A stretch of 36,664 nt of DNA from Slackia equolifaciens (GCF_003725995.1 NZ_QIBX01000025.1:1-36664); one strand, 5' to 3'; positions 18,936 through 26,535 are shown, counted from the first letter of the stretch. Program-made: numbers and translations. Notes: generated by a model not told the origin, from the sequence alone.

Positions 18936-18964
18936 CGCCCTCGCCGGGAGGGGTGACGAGGGCG
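18936..18964. other. Hairpin in the cysS-rlmB gap
   Basis: An 8-bp stem CGCCCTCG / CGAGGGCG (18936-18943 with 18957-18964) with a 13-nt loop. A second small stem AGCGC / GCGCT follows near 18979-18995 with CTTTG after it. Beyond these, 18573-18730 and 18996-19190 hold nothing I can support as a gene. Confidence 0.35.
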
Positions 18965-19196
18965 TTTCGGAAGGGCGAAGCGCACCTGAGGCGCTCTTTG
19001 TATCTCGCGAAGAGTAGAGAAAACTTTTGAACGGAAAATAGCTTGCGGCTCCTGGCACTTTGCGGTGGCTTCTTGAGGAATTCGTTACGGAGATTCGAGG
19101 GGTGACGCAATCGTTCAGGCGGCGGTTGCGCCTTCCCTCCCTATGGTTTCTCGGTGCTTGTTGGTGAGTGGTGAGGTTGCGGACTGGGCATCTTGC

Positions 19197-19202
19197 TAGA
19201 AT
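19197..19202 (+). promoter_or_regulatory. Extended -10 promoter of the small toxin-like gene
   Basis: TAGAAT preceded by TGC makes a TGnTAGAAT extended -10 element. TTGCGG lies 14 bp upstream, a poor -35 spacing. Predicted start near 19209 gives a leader of about 53 nt. Confidence 0.45.
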
Positions 19203-19261
19203 TCCGAAGCTGGTGAGTCCCGCTGTGGGGCGGTCCTTCTGAGTTTAGGGGGTGCTGCCTT

Positions 19262-19399
19262 ATGGGCGTTATCCATATCGTCGTTGATTTCCTGGCCGCG
19301 TCCGCGGCCCTGGCCACGATTCTGAGGTTCGCTTTGGATGAGTGGAGAAGGAGGCGATGCAAGCGGGATGGTTCGGTAGAAAGGAAAAGCCGGGAATGA
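19262..19399 (+). CDS. 45-aa hydrophobic/basic peptide, candidate type I toxin
   Basis: The peptide begins MGVIHIVVDFLAASAALATI, giving one hydrophobic membrane segment (~residues 3-24), followed by a charged tail with DEW and RRRR. That architecture (short transmembrane helix, Trp, basic C-terminus) resembles the Fst/Ldr class of type I toxins, which depolarise the membrane. A strong ribosome-binding site AGGGGGTG (19247-19254) sits 7 nt before the ATG. The leader can fold so that GGCGGT (19229-19234) pairs with GCTGCC (19254-19259), hiding that site. The stop codon lies in the loop of the terminator hairpin. A convergent promoter faces it. Family match is by architecture only; it may instead be an unrelated small membrane peptide. 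Confidence 0.6.
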   Translation: MGVIHIVVDFLAASAALATILRFALDEWRRRRCKRDGSVERKSRE

Positions 19400-19486
19400 T
19401 CCCGGCTTTCTAACGCGTAAACACCGGGCCGCCCCGCAACTCTGAGTCAGTTTAGCAGGCTACTCAAGGGGCTTGCCAGCGTTACA
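19378..19486 (-). ncRNA. Candidate antisense antitoxin RNA
   Basis: Predicted from the minus-strand extended -10 at 19492-19500 to the terminator at 19386-19409, about 105-110 nt. It is fully complementary to the 3' end of the toxin-like mRNA. Its predicted loop contains the complement of CTGAGTCAGTTTAG (19442-19455), which matches CTGAGTTTAG (19239-19248) at the toxin ribosome-binding site except for a 4-nt bulge. It can fold with GCCCC/GGGGC and GAGT/ACTC stems. Convergence, a shared terminator and a second pairing site at the toxin leader mirror the Fst/RNAII layout. Expression is unproven. Confidence 0.5.
19386..19409. terminator. Terminator hairpin shared by the toxin-like gene and the antisense RNA
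   Basis: A perfect 10-bp stem, AAAGCCGGGA (19386-19395) with TCCCGGCTTT (19400-19409), and a 4-nt loop. On the minus strand it is followed by TTCCTTTC, a usable U-rich tract; on the plus strand only TTTC follows. It would end both converging transcripts. Confidence 0.65.
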
Positions 19487-19491
19487 AGCGC

Positions 19492-19500
19492 ATTATAGCA
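19492..19500 (-). promoter_or_regulatory. Extended -10 promoter of the antisense RNA
   Basis: Read on the minus strand: TGCTATAAT, a perfect TATAAT with the TGn extension. The -35 position (TTATGC) is poor, as expected for an extended -10 promoter. No gene lies downstream on this strand, so a short RNA is the simplest product. Confidence 0.55.
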
Positions 19501-19582
19501 TGGGCGCCTCTGGCGCATAAAGGCTTCATGAATACGACGATTTACCAAGACTGCGGGCGCATTCGCAGAGAAAGGCAAACCA

Positions 19583-20341
19583 ATGGCGGAATACATCGAG
19601 GGGAAGCGTCCGATTATCGAGGCGTTGCGCGCGGGCATGCCGCTGAAGAGCGTGCTCATGGCTGACAACGTGCAGCAGGATGGCCAGATTAGGGACATCC
19701 TACGCAAGGCGCGCCAGCATGGCGTGAAGGTGAAGCCTGTTTCGCGCAAGGTGCTTGATGACATGAGCGAACGTGGCAGCCATCAGGGCGTTATGGCTGA
19801 GACGCTGCCGTTTCCCTATGTGAATACCACCGAAATCATCGCGGATGCCAACAAGCGCGCTGAAGAGCGCGGCGGGGCGTTGGTGGTGGTGCTCGACCAT
19901 CTGACTGATGCCGGCAACCTGGGCGCCATCGCGCGTTCCGCCGAAATCGTTGGCGCAAGTGGCCTGGTCATTCCTAACAAGCGTTCTGCGCGCGTGACGG
20001 CTGCCACGTACAAAAGCTCGGCGGGCGCGATTAACCACATCAAGATCAGCCAAGTGGCAAATCTTGCTTCCACGCTGGAACGCCTCAAAAAAGAAGGCTT
20101 CTGGGTTGCGGGCGCCAGCGAGCATGCGCAGCATACCGTGTGGGAGGCTCCGCTCTACGGGAAGATCGCCCTGGTCATGGGCAATGAAGCCGAGGGGCTT
20201 TCCCGTTTGACCATGGAGGAGTGCGACTTCCTGACGAAGCTTCCCCAGGAGGGCAAAGTGGGATCGCTTAACGTGGCGCAGGCTGCAACCGCCATCATGT
20301 ACGAATGGATGCGCCAGTGCGCCGTGAAGGCTGCTCAATAG
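19583..20341 (+). CDS. rlmB: 23S rRNA (guanosine-2'-O-)-methyltransferase RlmB / TrmH family
   Basis: A 252-aa SpoU/TrmH-family methyltransferase. Residues ~4-75 form the L30e-like substrate-binding domain (EGKRPIIEALRAG). The SPOUT catalytic domain carries LDHLTDAGNLGAIARSAE (motif 1), LVMGNEAEGLS (motif 2) and GSLNVAQAATAIMYE (motif 3). It methylates the 2'-OH of a guanosine in 23S rRNA (G2251 in E. coli). The ATG at 19583 is preceded by AGAAAGG. Placement after cysS and before a YacP-like gene matches Gram-positive gene orders, where mini-RNase III (mrnC) often lies between cysS and rlmB; here it is replaced by non-coding elements. Confidence 0.93.
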   Translation: MAEYIEGKRPIIEALRAGMPLKSVLMADNVQQDGQIRDILRKARQHGVKVKPVSRKVLDDMSERGSHQGVMAETLPFPYVNTTEIIADANKRAEERGGALVVVLDHLTDAGNLGAIARSAEIVGASGLVIPNKRSARVTAATYKSSAGAINHIKISQVANLASTLERLKKEGFWVAGASEHAQHTVWEAPLYGKIALVMGNEAEGLSRLTMEECDFLTKLPQEGKVGSLNVAQAATAIMYEWMRQCAVKAAQ

Positions 20342-20460
20342 GATTATCAATATAGTTAGGCTCCTTTTGAAACTAACTATGCAATAAGATGTTTAGTTCC
20401 GCTTATGAACTTAACATTACGAAAGTGAGAAATAAGGTATTTATTAGAAACTAGCAAACT
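20342..20460. promoter_or_regulatory. AT-rich leader with inverted repeat before the NYN gene
   Basis: This gap is strikingly AT-rich against its GC-rich surroundings. It contains an 8-bp inverted repeat ATAGTTAG / CTAACTAT (20352-20359 with 20373-20380) and a repeated GAAACTA motif (20369, 20447). TTGAAA (20367-20372) and TTAACA (20411-20416) are possible -35 elements without a well-spaced -10. Confidence 0.4.
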
Positions 20461-21012
20461 ATGGGAAAGCAGAGAAAACGGCTTCTTCTGGTCGACGGCT
20501 ACAACGTGTTGCGCAGCGGTTCCCGTTATCGTCACGTGCTTCATACGGGACCCAACCCCGATTATGATAACGATGCGTTCAATCGTGCCCGCGAGGCCCT
20601 CATCAACGATGTGGTGGCATACGCCGGTCGCGATTCCGATGCGATTATCGTGTTCGACGGCGCCGATAACGAATTTTCGGACGGCACCGTGGAGCGCATT
20701 GCCGGCGTGCGCATCATGTTCTCCCGCGCGGGCGATTCGGCCGACAAGGTGATCGAGAAGCTGGCATGGGAGGCGCGTGAGCGTGGCGTGGAGACCATGG
20801 TGGTTACCAGCGACGCATCCATTCAGAACACGGTGTTCGGCGGCGGCGTAGACCGCATGAGCGCCGACGGCTTCAGCCGCGCCGTGAATCTGCACGTCCA
20901 CGAGTCGAGGCTGGACGACGCTCCAAAGGTGGCCGTGAAAAACACCGTGGCGGAGCGTCTTGACCCCGACGTGCGTGCGAAATTGGCCGCGCTGCGGGAT
21001 TCGCTGCGGTAA
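20461..21012 (+). CDS. YacP-like NYN-domain ribonuclease
   Basis: A 183-aa NYN (PIN-like) protein. It opens with LLLVDGYNVL carrying the first catalytic Asp. IIVFDGADN supplies a second acidic cluster, and DSADKVIEKLA plus MVVTSDASIQ complete the metal site. It matches YacP of Bacillus (Rae1), a ribosome-associated endoribonuclease, and follows rlmB as in Bacillus. The ATG at 20461 is the first possible start, because an in-frame TAG lies at 20452-20454. No ribosome-binding site is visible upstream (the last bases are AGCAAACT), so translation may be leaderless or depend on an unusual signal. Specific RNA target unknown. Confidence 0.88.
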   Translation: MGKQRKRLLLVDGYNVLRSGSRYRHVLHTGPNPDYDNDAFNRAREALINDVVAYAGRDSDAIIVFDGADNEFSDGTVERIAGVRIMFSRAGDSADKVIEKLAWEARERGVETMVVTSDASIQNTVFGGGVDRMSADGFSRAVNLHVHESRLDDAPKVAVKNTVAERLDPDVRAKLAALRDSLR

Positions 21013-21108
21013 ACGTCATACGCTTTTGCATCGGCGGGCATATTCGGCGCGCAACGTCGACATCCTGGGCCTGGCGATGGGGATATTCGCTACAGAAAGA
21101 AGGCAATC

Positions 21109-21519
21109 ATGCTGGAGAGATTTGCGGCAACGGGCAAGTACACTACGCTTGCGGGCGATGCGCTGAAAGCGTCTATGGCTAAGGTCGAGGGCACCTCGGT
21201 GGTTGCCACGGTCAACGAGGACGGCACGCCTAATGCCGCTATTTTCGTACCCATGATGGCGGACGACACCCATCTGGTTATGACGCTTGCCGCCAACCGC
21301 ACGCGCGAAAACATCGAGCGCACGGGCCAGTGCGTGGTGGTGTACGATGCAGCGAATCCCCAGGCGGAGAGCAAGGCGGGGCGTCATAAGGGAGTGCGTA
21401 TGCGCTGCGAGCTGGTTGCTGCAGAAAGCGACGAATACAAGCAGGTTGCAGAGGCGTGGCCGCGCATGACGCCGTACACGCTCGTCCTGCGCGTCGTCGG
21501 CTTCATGGCGATCGGGTAA
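21109..21519 (+). CDS. Pyridoxamine 5'-phosphate oxidase-fold protein
   Basis: A 136-aa split-barrel flavin-binding protein. VATVNEDGTPNAAIFVPM and the TRENIERTGQCVVVYD segment are typical of small PPOX-family proteins (general stress or FMN-binding type). It is too short and lacks the C-terminal part of true pyridoxamine phosphate oxidase. Such proteins bind FMN, F420 or heme and act as reductases or stress proteins. The ATG at 21109 is preceded by AGAAGG. It stands alone between yacP-like and rlmH genes. Cofactor and substrate cannot be told. Confidence 0.82.
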   Translation: MLERFAATGKYTTLAGDALKASMAKVEGTSVVATVNEDGTPNAAIFVPMMADDTHLVMTLAANRTRENIERTGQCVVVYDAANPQAESKAGRHKGVRMRCELVAAESDEYKQVAEAWPRMTPYTLVLRVVGFMAIG

Positions 21520-21588
21520 CTTCGCGTCGGGTATTGCGCACGTGATGCGCTACTACGGTCGCCCGCACGCAAGAGAGGACGTTTTCAG

Positions 21589-22059
21589 ATGAACATCACC
21601 GTGATTGCCGTAGGCAAGCTAAAGGAGAAGTTCTGGGTTGCTGCGTGCGACGAATACCTCAAACGCCTTAAGGGATATGCAAAGGTGCGTGTGATCGAGG
21701 TGGCCGACCGTGACCCGGCAAAATGCGGCGGCGACGATGCCGCGCGCAAGGCAGAGGGCAAGGACATCCTCAAGGCATTGCCGGCGCATTCGCATGTGAT
21801 GCTGCTTGACGTTCAAGGGCGGCAGCTTTCGAGCGAAGGCATTTCTGCGCGCATCGATGCCATTGCATTGAGCGGAGTGAGCGATATCACGTTCATCATC
21901 GGCGGATCGAGCGGGGTGAGCCAGGATGTGTACGATTCCGCTAACGAGACGCTTTCGTTCGGCAAGATAACGCTGCCTCATAATCTTGCGCGTGTGGTGC
22001 TGCTAGAGCAGATCTATCGCGCATTCAAGATCAGCCGTGGCGAGCCGTACCATAAATAA
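21589..22059 (+). CDS. rlmH: 23S rRNA (pseudouridine1915-N3)-methyltransferase RlmH
   Basis: A 156-aa SPOUT methyltransferase with the family's short length. NITVIAVGKLKEKFW at the start, FIIGGSSGVSQDV (SAM-binding knot) and LEQIYRAFKISRGEPYHK at the end are all diagnostic. It methylates pseudouridine 1915 in helix 69 of 23S rRNA on the assembled ribosome. The start at 21589 follows AAGAGAGGACG. It is the third RNA-acting gene in this stretch. Confidence is high. Confidence 0.96.
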   Translation: MNITVIAVGKLKEKFWVAACDEYLKRLKGYAKVRVIEVADRDPAKCGGDDAARKAEGKDILKALPAHSHVMLLDVQGRQLSSEGISARIDAIALSGVSDITFIIGGSSGVSQDVYDSANETLSFGKITLPHNLARVVLLEQIYRAFKISRGEPYHK

Positions 22060-22115
22060 CGATTTCCATGCGAAGCCGCGATGACGGCTTCGTTTCATAT
22101 AGAGAAGGAGGGCGC

Positions 22116-23786
22116 ATGGCCGCTCGCAAAAAACAGGCTCCGCATATGACGGAGGATGACAAACGCTTCATCTATCAGGTGCTTAAGCGTAATTTCGAAT
22201 TCGATGAGGAGTATCCGCTGGCAAACCTGGGGTGGTGCTTCCTGCGCGAGGATATAGACAAGGCCGATTATGGTTTCATCAAACTCACGCCTATGCTCGA
22301 GGAGATGTCGGACTTTGTGAGCACGTCCGCCAAAGAAGTGGGCGGCGTTTCGCAATCCATGTTCTCCCTGCGTGAGAACAATGCCTACGAGCAGAAGCAG
22401 GATAAGAAATCTGGCTCAAAAAAGAAAAACGAATCCAATCTTCGGCAATCTCCTGCATCGGACGCCGAGTCCGCCAAAGCTCCCTCAAAGAAAAAGGGCG
22501 CGTGTCGGTCCAAGGGCGCGGATAAGATCGAGGACAAGTCCGTAGGAAAGGCCGAGGGGGAATTCCGCGGCGAAAGCGCAGATAAGAATGCAGATGCCCC
22601 CGAGCCAACGCATGCCGGCAAGACCGAAGACGTCCAGGAAAAGGGCAAGCAGGTTGCCCAAAAGTCCACCAATGCCGCCCCTGTGGCAAAGGCAGACGAG
22701 AAGGCCGCGACCGCCAAGCGGGCTTCTTCTCAGCCCGCCGCGAAGCCCAAAGAGGAGGAATCTGCCAAGGCATCTAAACCTTTGACGCGATCGTCGCGTT
22801 TGCCGCGTGGGCGAGTGGCTCCCGGCAAGGCTCTCGAGCGATTCGCCGACTTGAAGTCTTGGCCGGAGTTCCTCTCTACGCTCGCTTCGCTTGCGCTCGA
22901 GGAGCCCTGGGATTTTTGCGAAGTGCCCGGCATTCAGGCGGTTGGCGGATCTTCCAAACGGTACGACATCCTGCATAACTACATCCGTTACACGTTCTAT
23001 CGCCTGACGCTTGAGGACAAGGTGGCGTATTCGGATGATGAAAGCTTTGCCGCCTTCAACACCGGGCTCGTGGACAAGCATTACGAAGACATTTATGCAT
23101 GCTTCGAGCCGTCGCCTGCGGAAAGTCGCCAGCCGTGGACGTTCGCGGGCTTCTGCACGGCAGGCACGGGCAGGTTCGGCAAGCGTCTCGTGCGCGAGAT
23201 GAACCCGCTGCCCCAGCCAGCGAGCTACCTGCAGCGCAAGGAGGATTTGCTGTTCGACCTGGAGCGCGAGGTGGTGTGCGACATCCGCCACATAGTGGTG
23301 GACAACGTGCACAGGCTTCCGCTTATCTTCCTGCGCGACGAGATGGCTTCGTCGGCGGAATGCCGGGGCATCCTTGCCGGCATCGAGGATTTGACCCCGC
23401 GCGGTCGCGACGCCCGCTTCGAGCGCCTTCGCAAGGCGATTGCGGATGACCCCCGCCTGTTCACGCGGCTGTCGAACAGCATCAATGCGGCTATTGACCA
23501 GGCTCGACGTCAGGTGCGATGGAACTATAAGACGGCGGTGCCGGCGTATTACCCGCGCACGAACAGCATGAACCTGCTCTTGCCTCTCAACCTGACCGAA
23601 GACACTACGCCCGACGTGGCGCTCGTGGTCGAGCTGCAAAAATCGGGAAACTATCAGGGTCAAACCATCGTGACCATGGCGCAGGCGTATCGCGATGCGC
23701 GCCTTTTGTGCCGCCCGTATATCGACTGGCTGTCGCCGGCGTCTATCATCGACGCGGCGGGCGAAGACGATGATGAGGAAGAATAG
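22116..23786 (+). CDS. LOTUS-like plus DUF3825 domain protein
   Basis: A 556-aa protein in three parts. Residues ~10-90 look like an OST-HTH/LOTUS RNA-binding domain (KRNFEFDEEYPLANLG, YGFIKLTPMLEEMSDFV). Residues ~90-235 are a low-complexity Lys/Ala/Glu linker. Residues ~235-545 match DUF3825, with YDILHNYIRYTFYRL, FNTGLVDKHYEDIYACF and MNLLLPLNL; the C-terminus is acidic (EDDDEEE). The start at 22116 has AAGGAGG directly upstream; an earlier in-frame start at 22068 has none. DUF3825 has no assigned activity but is found with OST-HTH domains and RNA-related proteins. Proximity to rlmB, the NYN nuclease and rlmH supports an RNA role by inference. Confidence 0.75.
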   Translation: MAARKKQAPHMTEDDKRFIYQVLKRNFEFDEEYPLANLGWCFLREDIDKADYGFIKLTPMLEEMSDFVSTSAKEVGGVSQSMFSLRENNAYEQKQDKKSGSKKKNESNLRQSPASDAESAKAPSKKKGACRSKGADKIEDKSVGKAEGEFRGESADKNADAPEPTHAGKTEDVQEKGKQVAQKSTNAAPVAKADEKAATAKRASSQPAAKPKEEESAKASKPLTRSSRLPRGRVAPGKALERFADLKSWPEFLSTLASLALEEPWDFCEVPGIQAVGGSSKRYDILHNYIRYTFYRLTLEDKVAYSDDESFAAFNTGLVDKHYEDIYACFEPSPAESRQPWTFAGFCTAGTGRFGKRLVREMNPLPQPASYLQRKEDLLFDLEREVVCDIRHIVVDNVHRLPLIFLRDEMASSAECRGILAGIEDLTPRGRDARFERLRKAIADDPRLFTRLSNSINAAIDQARRQVRWNYKTAVPAYYPRTNSMNLLLPLNLTEDTTPDVALVVELQKSGNYQGQTIVTMAQAYRDARLLCRPYIDWLSPASIIDAAGEDDDEEE

Positions 23787-23838
23787 CCTTGCGCATCGGG
23801 GCATTCTGCAGCGTGCGCATCGTTCGAAAGGGGCGTTT

Positions 23839-24339
23839 ATGCTTGTAGGCATCATTTCTGACACGCACGGGCATCTGCCGCGGGCGGCGTATTTCGAGCT
23901 GGCGGACTGCGACCACATCATCCATGCGGGCGATATAGGCGGGATTGAGATTCTGGAGGAGCTACGCACTCTGGCGCCCGTCACGGCCGTGCTGGGCAAC
24001 AACGATATTCCTGAGTACGGCGACTCGGTGGGGCGCTATGCAGCTGAGACGATCGGGGATGTGCGCTTTTTGATCACGCATACGCCGAGCGGTTTGCAGC
24101 GGGCGCTTTCGGGGCGCACCTCGGCGCTTGCCCCGGGCGATCCGGCGCCGTGGGCGGCGGTGCATGGGCATACGCATGTTCCGCGCATCGAGCATGGCGC
24201 CGAGGCGTTCCCGGCGCGGATGCTCGTATGTCCCGGTTCGCCCGTTCGCCCGCGCGGCGGTTCGATGCCCTGTGTGGCCAAGCTTACAATCGAGGACGGT
24301 GCGGTGCGTGATGCGCGTATCGTGGAGCTGAGGCTGTAG
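23839..24339 (+). CDS. YfcE/MJ0936-type metallophosphodiesterase
   Basis: A 166-aa calcineurin-like phosphoesterase. Metal-binding motifs are DTH (8-10), GDIGG (from Asp32), GNND, and HGHTH near residue 114. Family members hydrolyse small phosphodiesters or 2',3'-cyclic nucleotides with Mn2+. The ATG at 23839 follows GAAAGGGG; an earlier in-frame ATG at 23695 lies inside the preceding gene and is not used. It follows the DUF3825 gene by 52 nt and may share its transcript. Natural substrate unknown. Confidence 0.9.
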   Translation: MLVGIISDTHGHLPRAAYFELADCDHIIHAGDIGGIEILEELRTLAPVTAVLGNNDIPEYGDSVGRYAAETIGDVRFLITHTPSGLQRALSGRTSALAPGDPAPWAAVHGHTHVPRIEHGAEAFPARMLVCPGSPVRPRGGSMPCVAKLTIEDGAVRDARIVELRL

Positions 24340-24394
24340 CGCGCTTGGAGCTGTACAATCCGCTGGAACCCACCGAACCTAAAGGAGACTCATT

Positions 24395-24928
24395 ATGAAG
24401 ATAGATATCGCCGAAGTGCAGGAAATGCTCGAAAACGACCCGCATATGCTGCTGGTAGATGTTCGCACCCAGGAGGAATACGATGCGGGCCACATTCCGG
24501 GAGCCGGCTGCATGCCGGTGGAAACGATTATGGATTGCCTGTATGACGAGGCCCTTTCGGAGCGCGGGTTGGACGCTATCGCCAACGCGCGCGGCATGGA
24601 AATGGCCGACGATGCCTCGGTCATCGTGCTGTACTGCCGCACGGGCGCCCGTAGCGCTACCGCCGCGCAGTATATGGAAGCTATAGGCTATGTGAACGTG
24701 TACGACGCGGGCGGCATCGTTGAGTGGCCCTACGAGGTGGTTACCACCGAGGAGGAACAGATGGTGGCATCGGCTATTGCGGCATCGGGCGTTGCCGCCG
24801 TAGGCGAGGCTCCGCACTCCGGTCACGAAGGTGAATGCGGCCACGACCACGACCGCGACCACGGGCATGCTCATGATCACGACTGCGGTTGCGGCCATGA
24901 TCACGGTCACGGCCAAAGCCATAATTAA
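24395..24928 (+). CDS. Rhodanese-domain protein with histidine-rich metal-binding tail
   Basis: A 177-aa protein. Residues 1-115 are a rhodanese domain with VDVRTQEEYDAGHIPGA and the active-site loop CRTGARS (Cys81). Residues 141-177 hold 12 histidines and 3 cysteines in HDH/HGH/CGCGHDH patterns, a likely Ni, Zn or Co binding tail like those of HypB or nickel chaperones. Rhodaneses carry sulfane sulfur as persulfide. The ATG at 24395 has AAAGGAG upstream. The combination suggests metal storage, metal-sulfur delivery or metal stress. No Ni-enzyme gene is in the window. It appears to be the last gene of this group. Confidence 0.88.
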   Translation: MKIDIAEVQEMLENDPHMLLVDVRTQEEYDAGHIPGAGCMPVETIMDCLYDEALSERGLDAIANARGMEMADDASVIVLYCRTGARSATAAQYMEAIGYVNVYDAGGIVEWPYEVVTTEEEQMVASAIAASGVAAVGEAPHSGHEGECGHDHDRDHGHAHDHDCGCGHDHGHGQSHN

Positions 24929-25258
24929 TGCCGCCGACGCGCGAAAGGCGCGCTATCGTTCGTTTTGCTCGTGGCGCGTGAGCGGGTCTTTTGGCGTTTC
25001 GGCCCTCTTTGGCCCCTGCGAACTGCTGGATGGGCATTGTACCTCCTTGGCTACCGCAGGGCTTATTACACCGTTTTATAGCTTGCGGGCAATCGTGTCG
25101 TTCCGTTATTGGATTTAGGCTCCGTTTCTCCTGATAATCAAATCAGCGATTGCGCCGGCTCTGCTGCTCGCTTCATGAGCACGGGGCTGCGTGCGATGAT
25201 GCTGCAGATGTGGGCACTTCGCATGGGGCGAAGACGCAGAATGAGACGGGAGAGCGCC
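24929..25258. other. Gap between the rhodanese and oxidoreductase genes
   Basis: A 330-bp stretch without a supportable gene. A 5-bp hairpin (CGCGC 24938-24942 / GCGCG 24948-24952) followed by a T-rich CGTTTTGC may be a weak terminator for the rhodanese gene. A second hairpin (CTTCGC 25217-25222 / GCGAAG 25228-25233) lies in the leader of the next gene. No clear promoter pair found. Confidence 0.4.
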
Positions 25259-26302
25259 ATGAGTAAAGTGCGGCTTGCTGTGCTGGGCATGAATCACGGA
25301 CAAAAGATCGCGCGCGGTGCGGTAGAGCACCCCGAGGTGGAACTTGTGGCAGTTGCCGGCTTCGGCGAAAACGACAAGAGAATTGCCGAAGAGCTTGGCG
25401 TGCCCATCTATGAAGACTATACGCTGCTGCTCAAGCAAGAAGAACTTGACGCGCTTTATGTTGCCCTGCCCAACCGGCTCCATCTTCCCGCTACTGAGCT
25501 CGCCATTCAGGCGGGCATCAAATTCCTTTTGCTGGAAAAGCCGGTCGCCGATACCGTCGAAGAAGCGGAGCGCATCATTGAACTGTGCGACGAGGCGGGC
25601 GTCACCCTGCTCATTGGCCATCATCGTCGCTCTTCGAGCAAGTACTTGTTCCTGCGCGATCTGCTTGACTCAGGCCGCCTCGGCGATGTCGTTGGCCTGC
25701 AGAGCACATTCGCCATTGCTAAGTCGCGCGATTATTTCGATGTGGAGTGGCGTGTCGTTAAAGGCGGCGGACCCCTTTTGATTAACGCCGTGCACGATTT
25801 CGACGATTTGAACTACATGATGGGCGTGCGCCCTACTCGTGTATATGCTGCTACTCGCAATACAATTCGCGGCAATGAAGTCGAGGATAGCGTCTCTGTT
25901 CTGATTGAGTACGAAAACGGCGCCACCGCTACGTACTTTATTTCCGATGGCACCCCTGGTCCGTGGAACTACGATCTTGCTGCCTGCGAGAATGCGTTCT
26001 GGTGCCACTGCCCGGGCGAGAACAGCCTCCATGTCTTTGGGACAAAGGGGTCTTTCGGTTTTCCCAACATGGATCTGTACTATTATGAAGACGACCATTT
26101 TGGATGGACCGAGCCGCTCATCCATGAGCATTTCAACGTTGAGAAAAACGATCCGATGCTCTCCGAGCTCGATCATTTCATCGACTTGTGCAAAGGGCGT
26201 GAGACCGCACCGCGTTGCACGGGAGAGAACGGTCTCGATACCTTGAAGGTTGTGTGCGCGATTTTCAAATCCGCCGAAACCGGTCTTCCAGTTGACCTGT
26301 AA
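25259..26302 (+). CDS. Gfo/Idh/MocA-family oxidoreductase
   Basis: A 347-aa NAD(P)-dependent oxidoreductase. The Rossmann start is VRLAVLGMNHGQKIARGAV, a degenerate GxGxxG. YVALPNRLH, LLLEKPVADTVEEAE (the EKP motif with the catalytic-region lysine) and the C-terminal substrate domain follow. Asp/His-rich NAVHDFDDLNYMMG matches the usual catalytic His segment of the family. Typical substrates are sugars, inositols or amino-sugar derivatives. The ATG at 25259 follows GGGAGAG; an in-frame start at 25109 would add 50 arginine-rich residues without a ribosome-binding site. A LysR regulator follows in the same direction and may respond to the pathway. Substrate unknown. Confidence 0.9.
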   Translation: MSKVRLAVLGMNHGQKIARGAVEHPEVELVAVAGFGENDKRIAEELGVPIYEDYTLLLKQEELDALYVALPNRLHLPATELAIQAGIKFLLLEKPVADTVEEAERIIELCDEAGVTLLIGHHRRSSSKYLFLRDLLDSGRLGDVVGLQSTFAIAKSRDYFDVEWRVVKGGGPLLINAVHDFDDLNYMMGVRPTRVYAATRNTIRGNEVEDSVSVLIEYENGATATYFISDGTPGPWNYDLAACENAFWCHCPGENSLHVFGTKGSFGFPNMDLYYYEDDHFGWTEPLIHEHFNVEKNDPMLSELDHFIDLCKGRETAPRCTGENGLDTLKVVCAIFKSAETGLPVDL

Positions 26303-26413
26303 GCCTTCCAGAAAGCGCCTCCAAAAGAAAAGACCCATGTCGGTGCGACGCGATATGCCTGATGGATGCCGAGAGGGCTTTTCCGGGCTGCTCCGCGCCT
26401 CTTGGGGAACTAC

Positions 26414-26444
26414 GGCGCCTCGTCGGTGCTTCCGGCGGGGCGCC
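26414..26444 (+). other. Hairpin between the oxidoreductase and LysR genes
   Basis: A 9-bp stem GGCGCCTCG / CGGGGCGCC (one wobble) with an inner TCGG...CCGG stem. Only CGTCTGTTTGG follows, so it may be a weak terminator. TATAGT at 26485-26490 downstream is a possible -10 for the LysR gene. Confidence 0.35.
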
Positions 26445-26535
26445 CGTCTGTTTGGATGCCGACGCAGCGCAAGCGGGTTTCGTGTATAGTAGCCGAAGGG
26501 TCGGACTGCGTTGAAGGGCGCTGGAGAGGGGCGGT

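Noticed and set aside
18248-18985. A 245-codon minus-strand frame spanning the cysS end, palindrome and inverted-repeat element
   Set aside because: It reads through both arms of the inverted repeat and the palindrome and contains no domain; it is chance open frame over repeats.
22485-24002. A 505-codon minus-strand open frame opposite the DUF3825 and phosphodiesterase genes
   Set aside because: Composition and lack of start signals mark it as antisense shadow; the plus-strand proteins have recognisable domains.
26485-26490. TATAGT as a firm LysR promoter
   Set aside because: No -35 element at usable spacing; kept only as a remark in the hairpin entry.
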